A stretch of DNA of 64,000 nt from Vibrio sp. SCSIO 43136 (lineage in GTDB: Bacteria > Pseudomonadota > Gammaproteobacteria > Enterobacterales > Vibrionaceae): contig NZ_CP071849.1 of assembly GCF_023716565.1 (NCBI RefSeq), positions 248,001-312,000 of the forward strand, written 5' to 3'. This document shows positions 1-8,062 of this stretch, one piece after another. The stretch's first letter is position 1, and each line of letters begins with the position of its first letter. A program made the position numbers and the translations under genes. Under the pieces are notes generated by a model. It did no database searches and had not been told where the DNA came from. It saw only the letters and a program-made list of their open reading frames with translations.

Positions 1-446
1 ACGCATACTTAGACCAATATGCAGAAGATGATCGCTTAGTTATTTGGCAAACACGTTTAACCAATCCAGCATTTAATCAGCACATTTTAGTGGCCGAAGA
101 TGATGACAAGATTTGCGGTTTTATCTGTATTTACGGCAACCACAACTACGAACTTGGTACAATCATCGACAATTTGCACGTGGATTCCGCCTATCAAGGT
201 CACGGTTTAGGTACCCGTTTGATGCTTGAAGCGGCGATGTGGACGGCTAAGTTTTTCCCTGATAATGGGCTTTACTTAGAAGTCTTGGAGCAAAATCAGG
301 CGGCTAAGCAGTTCTATCAAGTACTTGGTGGCAAGGACATCGAAATTCGAGATTGGCAATCACCGTGCGGCTCTTTGGTTAAGGAATCCGTGATTCGTTG
401 GGACAACCCTGAAACACTGTTAGAAAAGACCAGGACTTTCGTCTAG
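1..446 (+). CDS. GNAT family N-acetyltransferase (5' end cut by window)
   Basis: C-terminal part of a GNAT acetyltransferase. The reading frame is open from the window edge (first full codon at base 3), so the GTG at 90 is probably internal and the true start lies upstream. The acetyl-CoA binding motif A is visible as a Q-G-H-G-L-G-T-R-L run after a beta-strand containing HVDSAYQ, and the end carries the usual A-x-x-F-Y-x-x-L-G-G segment. The substrate cannot be told. A hairpin terminator follows at 477-502. Confidence 0.85.
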   Translation, partial: AYLDQYAEDDRLVIWQTRLTNPAFNQHILVAEDDDKICGFICIYGNHNYELGTIIDNLHVDSAYQGHGLGTRLMLEAAMWTAKFFPDNGLYLEVLEQNQAAKQFYQVLGGKDIEIRDWQSPCGSLVKESVIRWDNPETLLEKTRTFV

Positions 447-476
447 AGCTTGATAGGGTTCTACAAAGTAGTCAAA

Positions 477-502
477 AGCATCCAATTTTGGGTGCTTTTT
501 TG
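477..502 (+). terminator. Rho-independent terminator after the GNAT gene
   Basis: AGCATCC pairs with GGGTGCT (one T-G pair) across a short loop, followed by a run of six T. It lies about 30 bases after the stop codon at 446. Confidence 0.75.
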
Positions 503-721
503 CGTTTATGTCCACAGGTAATTTTGCTATTGAGGTTTATGTCATTATATTCCACTATCATTTGGTTGGATAATAGCTTGATTTATTTATTACTGAGCTC
601 AACCGGAGCGAGATTGTCAAAAAAATTCTACTTAGCTCAACAAATTTAATTCATAAGCTAGCGAAATGTTGTTCAAGTGTGAAATCTGTTCCAAAATGCT
701 TATGGTTGCACAAAAATTTCA
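503..721. other. AT-rich gap upstream of the GGDEF gene
   Basis: No coding frame or strong hairpin is visible between the terminator and the GGDEF start. It presumably holds the promoter of the downstream gene; no convincing -35/-10 pair was singled out. Confidence 0.4.
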
Positions 722-1774
722 ATGGAATGGTTAATGCAGAACGTGGATGTTGATCTCAATTGGCTGGATAGATCACAAAAATATCGTACTCAAGTCCTTC
801 GATGGATGAGCTTGGTGATGTTAGTTGCCTGCTTAGCTTATGGGGCGATTAATCTACTGCTGCTTGATCAAGTGTTACTGGGCACTAGTGAACTGGTGTT
901 TGCCATCTATTCGGCATTTATTTACAACTTTTCTGATAAGTTCGGCCAACGCATCTATCACCCTGTCATTTTTGTTTCATCCGTTAACTTGATGGTCCTG
1001 CTGGCCATTTTGAGCACACCAACATCCGTGACACTTTTTGTATGGTTATTTATTTGCCCTATTTTGGTCTATTTACTGCTGGGTAAAAGTTTAGGTTTTA
1101 AGGTTAATGCGCTTTTGGTGCCGATCAGCATCATAGTCAATACGTACGCAGCCACTCAGCCAGATTCTGAATTGCTACTCCGTTCGTCGTTTAACGTCGC
1201 TATCTGCTTGCTGGCTGTATGGGCGATTGCCCATGTCTACGAACGCAACCGAGAGAACACGGAAACAATGCTAACGTCTTTAGCATTGGTTGATCCTCTC
1301 ACTAACATCGATAACCGATTAAGCCTTGCGCTAAGTTTCGAAAAAATGGCGAGCATACATCGCCGCAAGACTGACATCTTTTCGATGCTAGTTATCGACA
1401 TCGACTATTTTAAAAAGATTAATGATACCTATGGTCACTCGGTAGGTGATGAGGTGTTAAAGCAAGTCGCTAAACTATTGGCAGAGTCCGTTCGGGTGTC
1501 GGATTCTATCTATCGTGTAGGTGGAGAGGAATTTTGTGCTTTGCTCCCTTACACCGATGGAAAACTAGCTAGAGCAACGGCCGAACATGTGCGTAAAGAA
1601 GTAGCGTTTCATCAGTTTGAAGTCGATGAGCATCAAATTCAACTCTCTGTCAGCATCGGTATAGCGGAGTATGGCCAAGATGGTGTAGCACTAGAAGAAA
1701 TGTTTAAAACTGCTGACGACCTGCTATATAACGCTAAAGGAGCAGGCCGTAACAAGGTTGCTTACGGCACCTGA
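722..1774 (+). CDS. Membrane-bound GGDEF diguanylate cyclase
   Basis: Predicted to make cyclic di-GMP from two GTP. Residues about 25-175 are hydrophobic and give several membrane segments, a sensor region of unknown ligand. They are followed by a GGDEF domain with the catalytic GGEEF at residues 267-271 and the metal-binding D-I-D-Y-F-K-K-I-N-D stretch upstream. An R-V-S-D sequence sits five residues before the GGEEF, matching the inhibitory RxxD I-site, so product inhibition is likely. The ATG at 722 is taken; the ATG at 734 has a slightly better ribosome site (GGA 8 bases upstream) and is a real alternative. The 3' end overlaps the convergent next gene by 13 bases. Confidence 0.88.
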   Translation: MEWLMQNVDVDLNWLDRSQKYRTQVLRWMSLVMLVACLAYGAINLLLLDQVLLGTSELVFAIYSAFIYNFSDKFGQRIYHPVIFVSSVNLMVLLAILSTPTSVTLFVWLFICPILVYLLLGKSLGFKVNALLVPISIIVNTYAATQPDSELLLRSSFNVAICLLAVWAIAHVYERNRENTETMLTSLALVDPLTNIDNRLSLALSFEKMASIHRRKTDIFSMLVIDIDYFKKINDTYGHSVGDEVLKQVAKLLAESVRVSDSIYRVGGEEFCALLPYTDGKLARATAEHVRKEVAFHQFEVDEHQIQLSVSIGIAEYGQDGVALEEMFKTADDLLYNAKGAGRNKVAYGT

Positions 1775-2283
1775 TTTTCTAAGTTATGCTGAATCAAGAT
1801 GTTCTTTATTCTCGCCTTAATTGAAGGCGCTTCTTTCTTGAGTGCTATTTTAAAAATCCTTTTCACATCAATTAAGTACTCTGAGTATTGCTGGCTCAAA
1901 ACAAACAGGGCGTTGTAAGCCCAAGCTCGTAAAAATTTATTTCGGTCCGCAATACACAGCTTAATGAATTGTTCTAATGAGTCCTTTTCGTCACTTTGCA
2001 CAGGAAGGTAAGGCATGATCTGTAGCAGGTGAAGCTTTGCTTGCCAATGAGTTAAAAAAGGGATCAGTTGGTAGACTTGGCGCATTTCCTGGTCAGTAAG
2101 TTGCTCTTCGCTCTCTAGGTGGTGTTTGAGTAGCCAAGTGGCACTTTCTTGATAGGGATCGAGTGTGCTTTTTTCCAACAGTTGATCGATGAAATTTGCC
2201 TCGAAGTGGTGCTCTTGATAAATCAGGTGAAGATAATCGGTCGACTTTCCATCCCACTGTTCGAGTTCCGTTTGCAGTTCCAT
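1762..2283 (-). CDS. Hypothetical protein with HEAT-like helical repeats
   Basis: A 173-residue soluble, mostly helical, acidic protein. Repeated helical pairs are visible (a segment around ADRNKFLRAWAYNALFVLSQ and a later one around APSIKARIKNIL) that look like HEAT/ARM repeats, normally protein-binding scaffolds. There is no signal peptide and no catalytic motif. It is convergent with the GGDEF gene and the two stop regions overlap. I do not recognise a named family. Confidence 0.7.
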   Translation of the reverse strand: MELQTELEQWDGKSTDYLHLIYQEHHFEANFIDQLLEKSTLDPYQESATWLLKHHLESEEQLTDQEMRQVYQLIPFLTHWQAKLHLLQIMPYLPVQSDEKDSLEQFIKLCIADRNKFLRAWAYNALFVLSQQYSEYLIDVKRIFKIALKKEAPSIKARIKNILIQHNLENQVP

Positions 2284-2399
2284 GTTTCAGTCTCTTTTGT
2301 CCCATGCCTCCCAATCAGGATAAGTCATATCGCTCACTTTTTCCTCTCAGCTTGGCGCTTTGCTAGGCGTGTTGTTTTTCAAAAATGAAATCTATGCTT

Positions 2400-2599
2400 G
2401 AGAATTTGGTTTTATCAAAAACTGTGAGGAAGTGTTACTGTTTCGGCTAGCCGATGCATCAAGGAGAAGGAAGCCCTTGTCCTTGATGTGTCTACCATCC
2501 CCAAATCATTGCGATGTTGGCGGTGGTACCTACAAATACCATTTGTAGTAAATAAATTAAGCTTATTTCGCCCAGGCCTTTCGGCACTGGGCTTTTTTT
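2400..2599 (+). ncRNA. Candidate structured small RNA ending in a terminator
   Basis: The 318-base gap between the HEAT-like gene and rsgA lacks a plausible gene but is full of perfect inverted repeats on the plus strand. CGGCTAGCCG is at 2444-2453. A long hairpin at 2457-2488 has CATCAAGGA pairing TCCTTGATG, with an inner AAGG/CCTT and one G-G mismatch. CTACAAAT/ATTTGTAG is at 2530-2548. A strong terminator at 2570-2599 has GCCCAG-GCC pairing GGC-A-CTGGGC and then eight T. Both flanking genes are on the minus strand, so the plus-strand terminator has no annotated gene to serve. A weak TATGCT box at 2393-2398 could be a -10. Family unknown. Confidence 0.5.
2570..2599 (+). terminator. Strong rho-independent terminator (plus strand)
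   Basis: GC-rich hairpin (GCCCAG...CTGGGC with inner GCC-TTTC-GGC) followed by T8. On the minus strand the hairpin follows the rsgA stop at 2602 directly but lacks a proper T-run there, so its orientation favours a plus-strand transcript. Confidence 0.8.
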
Positions 2600-2601
2600 T
2601 A

Positions 2602-3660
2602 TTAATACCCTTTCTTACGTTGGCGAGACTCACTTTGCACTGAGCGATAGAACTTGCCCAATTGACGGTTAGCATCACGCTTTTCCGCTAATGTGGCTTG
2701 GTTTCTCGCCTGCTCTCGTTGCAGCTTGAAGTAGTTATTTAATCGACGTTGGGCTATCTCACCACTTTCAAGAGCTTTCTCCACGGCGCAGCCAGGCTCA
2801 CCTTGGTGTTGGCAATCGGAAAAACGACACCGCTCTGCGAGAGTCTCGATATCAGCAAAGGCTTCACTGACACCGTCTTCTGCTCCAGAGAGTTGCAATT
2901 CACGCATTCCTGGTGTGTCCATCAGCAGTCCACCTTCACTCAGTGGCAGCAGCATCCTTGAAGTCGTGGTGTGACGGCCTTTACTGTCGTCTTCACGTAT
3001 CCCGCCAGTTTTTTGTTCACTGTCACCAAGTAGCGTATTGATTAAGGTGGATTTACCTACCCCTGAAGAGCCAATGAAAGCCACGGTTTGACTGCTGCGA
3101 CACCAGGAGCGTAAACACTCGACGCTTTGTGTATCTAACCCATTAACCACTTCAATCAGCAGCAAAGGGTCTAATGCTTGGACCTGATTACGCAGTGACT
3201 GAGCATCATCACATAAGTCAGCTTTGGTCAGCACGATGACTGGCTCAACACCCGCTTCGCTAGCAAGTGCCAAATAACGCTCGATTCGACTGAGGTTAAA
3301 GTCATGGTTTAAAGAACAAACGATAAACACCGTGTCGACATTGGCTGCAATGTACTGCTCCTTGACCTTTGGTCCAGGGGCTTTGCGGCGAAACAGTGAT
3401 TTTCGCTCTAACATACGGACAAACTGCTTGTTTTCATTACTGAGCACGATCCAGTCCCCCACCGTCATCATGGGTTGGTTTTGGTGGTGGGCAAGGTGCA
3501 GTGTTTCCGTTTCAGTAACAACCTGATAGCCGCTTTTGTGGTGCGCAATGATGCGACCTATTGAACGGTCTTCGTAGTCGTCAAGTGTCAGTTGTTGTTG
3601 ATAGTATCCTTGCCAGCCAAGTTGATTAAGTGACACAGGATGAGTAAAAATTGTATTCAT
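2602..3660 (-). CDS. rsgA: Ribosome small-subunit-dependent GTPase RsgA-type
   Basis: A circularly permuted GTPase that helps late 30S subunit maturation and releases on GTP hydrolysis. Order in the protein: N-terminal OB-fold (about residues 30-105), then G4 T-K-A-D (about 146), then the P-loop GSSGVGKST at 197-205, then G3 D-T-P-G, which is the permuted order of the family. A C-terminal zinc knuckle follows (C-R-F-S-D-C-Q-H with a later Cys). Length 352 matches. Vibrio commonly carry a second RsgA, and whether this is the main or second copy cannot be decided here. The upstream leader is unusually structured (see 3697-3760). Confidence 0.92.
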   Translation of the reverse strand: MNTIFTHPVSLNQLGWQGYYQQQLTLDDYEDRSIGRIIAHHKSGYQVVTETETLHLAHHQNQPMMTVGDWIVLSNENKQFVRMLERKSLFRRKAPGPKVKEQYIAANVDTVFIVCSLNHDFNLSRIERYLALASEAGVEPVIVLTKADLCDDAQSLRNQVQALDPLLLIEVVNGLDTQSVECLRSWCRSSQTVAFIGSSGVGKSTLINTLLGDSEQKTGGIREDDSKGRHTTTSRMLLPLSEGGLLMDTPGMRELQLSGAEDGVSEAFADIETLAERCRFSDCQHQGEPGCAVEKALESGEIAQRRLNNYFKLQREQARNQATLAEKRDANRQLGKFYRSVQSESRQRKKGY

Positions 3661-3696
3661 TACCAGAACCTACTGATATAACAGTATAAAAGTTTA

Positions 3697-3760
3697 GGGT
3701 CGGGTACGATTTATGGTGTTGCGGAAGCAACGGTACGGACCCCGGTTGATGATCACCGGG
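3697..3760 (-). promoter_or_regulatory. Structured leader upstream of rsgA
   Basis: Nested inverted repeats precede the rsgA start: GGGT (3697) with ACCC (3742), GTAC (3704) with GTAC (3736), GTTGC (3718) with GCAAC (3731). A second hairpin CCCGGT/ACCGGG at 3741-3760 competes for the same bases. It could be a 5'-UTR control element for rsgA. It does not match any riboswitch consensus I know. Confidence 0.35.
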
Positions 3761-3915
3761 CAAAGAAGGGAAGTGTAAAGCGAGTTCTATTTAATTAACG
3801 CTTTTGAGCTTCTTTTGCCGGGTGGGTAGTTACTACAATCATGATATTCCTCCGAGTTAATATTGTTTCAGGCGGATTATTGATTAAGGGAATGGTAGAA
3901 GTCAAGGATGTTGAT

Positions 3916-4398
3916 GTGAAATTTATCCCATTTGAGCAACCTCATTTACTTCAAGTCGTGGCTTGGTTTGAAACTGAGGACGAGGCGATTGCATGGGGGG
4001 GATGGCAGTTTGAGTGGCCAATAAAGCCATCCTTGTTTTTGGAGCGAGGAGAACTCCCAGAGGTAAATTATTTTGTGCTTGCCGAGGGCGATGAGGTGGT
4101 TGGCTTTATCGAAATATTGCGGGTCAATCGCTATCACTATCGTCTGTGCAGAGTCGCTGTGCATAATCAACGTAGGGGGCAAAAGCTCGGTAACTTATTG
4201 GTGAGTGCGGCCATCAATTACATTGAGACTGAAACGCCAGCCATGGTGGTTACCTTGGCAGTGTTTCAACATAACGTGGTGGCACTAAACTGTTATCTCA
4301 AGCTAGGTTTTCAGGTCACCGATCAAGGACCCAAATTAAAAACCTTTAACGGTGTTGATTGGCCGTTGTACCAGATGGAACGTGTGATCAGTCGTTAG
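3916..4398 (+). CDS. GNAT family N-acetyltransferase
   Basis: A GNAT fold acetyltransferase with the acetyl-CoA loop Q-R-R-G-Q-K-L-G-N-L and a C-terminal N-V-V-A-L-N-C-Y-L-K-L-G-F segment typical of RimI-like members. An upstream ATG at 3841 keeps the frame but has no ribosome site. The GTG at 3916 has AAGGA 7 bases upstream and gives the usual short N-terminus (K-F-I-P-F-E-Q), so I prefer it (160 residues). Substrate unknown. The stop overlaps the end of the convergent next gene by 11 bases. Confidence 0.8.
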   Translation: MKFIPFEQPHLLQVVAWFETEDEAIAWGGWQFEWPIKPSLFLERGELPEVNYFVLAEGDEVVGFIEILRVNRYHYRLCRVAVHNQRRGQKLGNLLVSAAINYIETETPAMVVTLAVFQHNVVALNCYLKLGFQVTDQGPKLKTFNGVDWPLYQMERVISR

Positions 4399-4837
4399 GT
4401 CGATTCATATAAATAAAATGTGTGTCAGCCCACTCTACTTGAAAGCCAAATTTTTGGTAGAGACGGTTAACCTTATTGCCTTGTAAATGACAAAGTTTTA
4501 TCGGCAGAGAGGCTTGGTTTGAACGGCGAATACAGTGTTCAAGAATCGCACTTCCTAACCCTTGCCCTTGGAATTGTGGCAGCAAAAATAGCCTTGCTAA
4601 GTAGAGATGATCGGTTTTTTGTTCCAGGAGGAAACTGCCGACATCTTGGTTATCGTACATAACAATATTCGGCTTTGCCTCAAGCCACTCTTGGTGGTGC
4701 AGTTCTCGTTGCAGTGCCTCATCCCAACCAAAAACACGTTTAACCGCATCGTACTCAGCAGCCTTTTTTAGCTCGAATAGAAAATCATAATCAAGGTCAC
4801 CGGCGTCACGAGTAGAAAAGTGAATGGTAGGTCTCAT
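4388..4837 (-). CDS. GNAT family N-acetyltransferase
   Basis: A 149-residue GNAT acetyltransferase. Motif A reads Q-G-Q-G-L-G-S-A-I-L-E after the strand L-Y-L-A-R-L-F-L-L-P, and the end has N-R-L-Y-Q-K-F-G-F. Its ATG overlaps the stop of the upstream GFA-like gene by four bases, so the two are translationally coupled in one small minus-strand operon. Substrate unknown. Confidence 0.85.
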   Translation of the reverse strand: MRPTIHFSTRDAGDLDYDFLFELKKAAEYDAVKRVFGWDEALQRELHHQEWLEAKPNIVMYDNQDVGSFLLEQKTDHLYLARLFLLPQFQGQGLGSAILEHCIRRSNQASLPIKLCHLQGNKVNRLYQKFGFQVEWADTHFIYMNRPND

Positions 4838-5250
4838 GGCTGTTTATCGAAGCAAGTCATACTTGGTGGAATATCCACCCATGTTAGTTTTTCACAGGTC
4901 CAAACGTGGGCTTGTGGAGCGAACACCAATGGATCGTCGAGATGGACGGGCTTTAACTTGAGCTTCATTGTTGAGGTGTCTTCAGGGTTGTAGTGATAAA
5001 TCCGATTGCCACAATTTGGACAGAATTTCGCATTATTACGATTGCCGCTATCAGCGCTTCTTGACCACTCTCGCATCTCTCCAAAAAACTCAACCGCCTG
5101 AGTATCGACCACAACTGTAACGCTAAATGGCGCAGTAGAGAGCTTCTGGCATTCAGTACAATGGCACGCAAATACCTTTAGAGGCGCTGCTTTGAGATGG
5201 TAGCCAACTTGGCCGCACTGACACTTTGCAGTGATAGGATAATTACTCAT
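4834..5250 (-). CDS. GFA/CENP-V domain zinc protein
   Basis: Belongs to the GFA (glutathione-dependent formaldehyde-activating, former DUF636) fold. Zinc ligands are visible as C-Q-C-G-Q-V near residue 10, C-H-C-T-E-C around 29-34 and C-P-N-C-G near 96-100. Most relatives are of unknown substrate; true formaldehyde activation is not implied by the sequence alone. It is first in a two-gene operon with a GNAT acetyltransferase. A ribosome site AAGGAG lies just before the ATG. Confidence 0.88.
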   Translation of the reverse strand: MSNYPITAKCQCGQVGYHLKAAPLKVFACHCTECQKLSTAPFSVTVVVDTQAVEFFGEMREWSRSADSGNRNNAKFCPNCGNRIYHYNPEDTSTMKLKLKPVHLDDPLVFAPQAHVWTCEKLTWVDIPPSMTCFDKQP

Positions 5251-5290
5251 GATATTCTCCTTGTCGAGTTCATCGAAATAACAGACCTAA

Positions 5291-5926
5291 TTATAAGTGG
5301 TTAACGGGTAACTTGTTGAACTGATTATGATGAATAAAGTGGTCGATTTGAGTCACCACTTTATTACTGTACACCAGGCTAGTGTGGGTATTTTTCATTA
5401 GCAGGTGATCTGTCATACCCGAAATCTTAGTCTCTTCGACAGTGACGGTACCATCGGAAAGTGATTTATCGGGCCAAAGCAAAAAAGAGCGTGCACCAAT
5501 GGGGAGGGTGCCTGCGATAGAGCCAAGTTTTTGCGGAAGTGTCCATTCATCTTGGTGTTTGTCGAGTCCGTGGCTTGGTGAATTGCCGAGCAATGGTTTT
5601 AAACCAAACTCGCTAAGCAAATCGACAATAGATGCACCTTGCAGTGGTGAGCCGAGTGCGATGACGTGTGAAACATGCTCTGGACTGAGTTGCCGAGCAT
5701 TGAGGTAACGCTTAATAATAAGACCACCAAGGCTATGGCCAATAAAGATATTAGGCATATCCTCGGCCAATGCGTTATCAAGTGTTTTGAACAGTTGCCG
5801 CTCATTGATGGCTAGGGAGTTGTAGCTAATGAGTTTGGTACGATAACCGAGATTGCGAAGTTTAGTCGCCAGCGGACGCATGACGATGCCGTGCATATAC
5901 AGCCCATGCAAAATGATGATTTTCAT
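5291..5926 (-). CDS. Small alpha/beta hydrolase (lipase/esterase-like)
   Basis: A cytosolic alpha/beta hydrolase of 211 residues. The oxyanion region I-I-L-H-G-L-Y starts the protein, the nucleophile elbow is G-H-S-L-G-G, the acid is likely in S-D-G-T-V-T-V, and the catalytic His is likely in K-N-T-H-T-S-L. This layout matches the short EstA/lipase-like group. There is no signal peptide. AGGAGG precedes the ATG. It stands alone on the minus strand. Confidence 0.85.
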   Translation of the reverse strand: MKIIILHGLYMHGIVMRPLATKLRNLGYRTKLISYNSLAINERQLFKTLDNALAEDMPNIFIGHSLGGLIIKRYLNARQLSPEHVSHVIALGSPLQGASIVDLLSEFGLKPLLGNSPSHGLDKHQDEWTLPQKLGSIAGTLPIGARSFLLWPDKSLSDGTVTVEETKISGMTDHLLMKNTHTSLVYSNKVVTQIDHFIHHNQFNKLPVNHL

Positions 5927-6009
5927 AACCTTCCTCCTATCACACCCTCAGTTCACTATATATGAGGAACGGAATGTGCGACAAGAGGGCTAAAGAATCT
6001 TACAGTAGT

Positions 6010-7209
6010 CTATGCAGATGCTTGCGCTTGAGTTTGAGGCTGACTCCAAGCATGCCAAAGGCCTGCAAAAGCAAGTACAGATGCCGTTAACATAATTACA
6101 CCTAAAGGTGCTTGTGTATCGGCAGGTAAAAAGGCCGCTGCAAGTGTGGCAAGGCCCGCACCAAAGTTTTGTAATCCGCCTAATACTGCGCCTGCTGTGC
6201 CCGCTTGTTGAGGGAACGAGTTCATTGCTCCTGTAGTAGCTGCTGGGAAGAGTACACCTGCGCCAAGGAAGTAAACCGTTGCCCCCCCAACTAAGGTAAG
6301 TATGGTGGTTTCGCCAGCCAGACCCGGTACCAACACGATGACAGAGCCAACAATAATTGCCACACCACCGGAAAGCAGTGAAGTACGCTCAGACCAACGG
6401 CGAGCAACAAAGCTAGAAAGCGCAGCGCCTGCCAAATATCCCGGAATTGGAATAACAAACAGTAAGCTTACCACCGTGGCAGGCAGTCCTAAAGTACCAC
6501 CAAGCAGTACACCAGCTGCAGCTTCAAACACAGCAACGCCAGCAAAAGTTGCCACTAGGGTCAATAGAAAGCCTTGGAAGGCACGATCGCCCAGCACCGT
6601 TTGATAACTTTCTATCACGGACTCTTTCTTGCGCTTTTCCGCTGGTAAGGTTTCGTGCAAAAAGCTCATTAGAGTTAATGCGACTGCACAGGCCAGTAGC
6701 GCCAAGAAGATATAGCTCATGCGCCAATCAAAGTGTTCGGTTAAATAGCCACCTAGCACAGGGGCCACCAAAGGTGAAAACATCAAACACATACTAATGA
6801 TGCTCGCTGCTTGATGTAGCTGCGCACCTTCGAAACAGTCGCGAGCTAGTGTGCGAGCCATAGCGCCACCACTACCTATACCTGCCCCTTGAATAAAACT
6901 GCCGATCAAAAACCATTCAAAACTACCGGCAAATAGGGCGATGACCGTGCCAACGACATAAATGCCAAGCCCTGTCATGATGATAGGCTTACGACCAAGG
7001 CGGTCTGATAAGGTGCCGTAAACAAATTGAGAAAGTCCGTATGGGATCAGATAGCACGCCATGACTGCCTGTAAGGCAGCAGGGTCGACCATGAACTCCG
7101 TTGCCATCGCACCAATCGAAGGCACATACATGGTTTGAGTCATCTGACCTACCGCCGCTAAAATAGCGATAAAGAAAGTCAAACGAGCCAATGGCACAGA
7201 AGCAGACAT
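6010..7209 (-). CDS. MFS exporter, Bcr/CflA type
   Basis: A 12-helix major facilitator drug/H+ antiporter of the Bcr/CflA/EmrD group. The motif-A loop is Y-G-T-L-S-D-R-L-G-R-K-P between helices 2 and 3. Start: the frame extends upstream to 7308, but the ATG at 7209 has AGGAG 7 bases before it and gives the standard N-terminus (M-S-A-S-V-P-L-A-R-L), 399 residues. Export of a small toxic compound is likely; which one is unknown. No regulator is adjacent. Confidence 0.88.
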   Translation of the reverse strand: MSASVPLARLTFFIAILAAVGQMTQTMYVPSIGAMATEFMVDPAALQAVMACYLIPYGLSQFVYGTLSDRLGRKPIIMTGLGIYVVGTVIALFAGSFEWFLIGSFIQGAGIGSGGAMARTLARDCFEGAQLHQAASIISMCLMFSPLVAPVLGGYLTEHFDWRMSYIFLALLACAVALTLMSFLHETLPAEKRKKESVIESYQTVLGDRAFQGFLLTLVATFAGVAVFEAAAGVLLGGTLGLPATVVSLLFVIPIPGYLAGAALSSFVARRWSERTSLLSGGVAIIVGSVIVLVPGLAGETTILTLVGGATVYFLGAGVLFPAATTGAMNSFPQQAGTAGAVLGGLQNFGAGLATLAAAFLPADTQAPLGVIMLTASVLAFAGLWHAWSQPQTQAQASA

Positions 7210-7512
7210 GCAATTTCTCCTAGAAATGTACGTAAAGTGAAGGCAAGTGCTAAAAAACACACTTAGATAATTAATTTGCGGCAATATTAGGAGGGGATAG
7301 CGTTTCAATCAAGGTCATTAACCACGATACTTTTCTATGAATTGGATTAGAAAAACTAATGATGGTTATTTATAAGATCCTTGTGCTAAAGGTGCTCTGG
7401 TGGAGTAAGCTGTAATGAAGGTTAAATATCAAAAAGTATGTGTAATGAAACAAAACCAGTGTTCTTGTTGATTATGGCCAATAGTAGCGAATATGGTTTA
7501 AAGTGGAATAAA
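7210..7512. other. Gap between MFS gene and L,D-transpeptidase gene
   Basis: About 300 AT-rich bases carrying the promoter of the minus-strand MFS gene and the 3' flank of the L,D-transpeptidase gene. No RNA gene, repeat or convincing terminator was found. Confidence 0.4.
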
Positions 7513-8052
7513 TTACCAGTAAATGTGGATGGGAGTACCTACTTTAACTAGGTTTAAAAACTGCTCCATCTCTTTGTTAGTAATAGCAATACAGCCATCA
7601 GTCCAATCAAATTGTTGGGCAATTGGAGCAAAATCAGGATGCCACTGTTTTTGACCGTGCACCATCACCATGCCGCCAGGGTCGACGCCTCTAGCTTCGG
7701 CTAGTAAGCGGTCTTTTTTATTGGGATAACTGATGTGCATGGATTTGTAGAACGACGAGTTGGATTTGATGTAATCAAGGGTGTACCAACCTTCTGGAGT
7801 TTTTTGATCGCCTTCTTCTCGCTTATGTCCTTTGGGAGAGCCGCCCAAAGCCACTTTGTATTCGGCGACAACCACATTGTTGATAAAGACATACATGCGG
7901 CGGCGAGATTTATCTACCTCGACACGATTTTCGACACTAGGTTGATGCGGTAAAGGTGTCGCTTCGCCGTTGGCAGCATACAGGAGCGAAGCAAACAGGA
8001 TAGACACCGTATTGAAGGTAAGAATGAAGTGGAACAACTTTGTCATTCTCAT
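7513..8052 (-). CDS. Periplasmic L,D-transpeptidase-fold (YkuD) protein
   Basis: A 179-residue exported YkuD-domain protein. The N-terminus is a signal peptide (positive R-M-T-K, hydrophobic stretch, Ala-rich end near residue 27-30). The catalytic signature is present: an H-G pair in M-V-H-G-Q-K followed after about 20 residues by D-W-T-D-G-C-I-A-I-T-N, with the Cys as nucleophile. The single compact domain resembles the YafK group (now linked to removal of Braun lipoprotein from peptidoglycan) more than the LysM-containing cross-linkers. Which reaction it carries out is not settled by sequence. Confidence 0.85.
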   Translation of the reverse strand: MRMTKLFHFILTFNTVSILFASLLYAANGEATPLPHQPSVENRVEVDKSRRRMYVFINNVVVAEYKVALGGSPKGHKREEGDQKTPEGWYTLDYIKSNSSFYKSMHISYPNKKDRLLAEARGVDPGGMVMVHGQKQWHPDFAPIAQQFDWTDGCIAITNKEMEQFLNLVKVGTPIHIYW

Positions 8053-8062
8053 CCCTCTAAGG

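Noticed and set aside
2415..2678. Minus-strand reading frame across the candidate small RNA and rsgA end
   Set aside because: Overlaps the rsgA 3' end and a palindrome-rich segment; no ribosome site and no protein-like composition.
3841..3915. N-terminal extension of the GNAT protein to the ATG at 3841
   Set aside because: No ribosome site; the GTG at 3916 has AAGGA at proper spacing and gives a standard N-terminus.
6302..6604. Plus-strand reading frame opposite the MFS gene
   Set aside because: Low-complexity Pro/Ser/Thr composition, the usual shadow of a membrane-protein gene.
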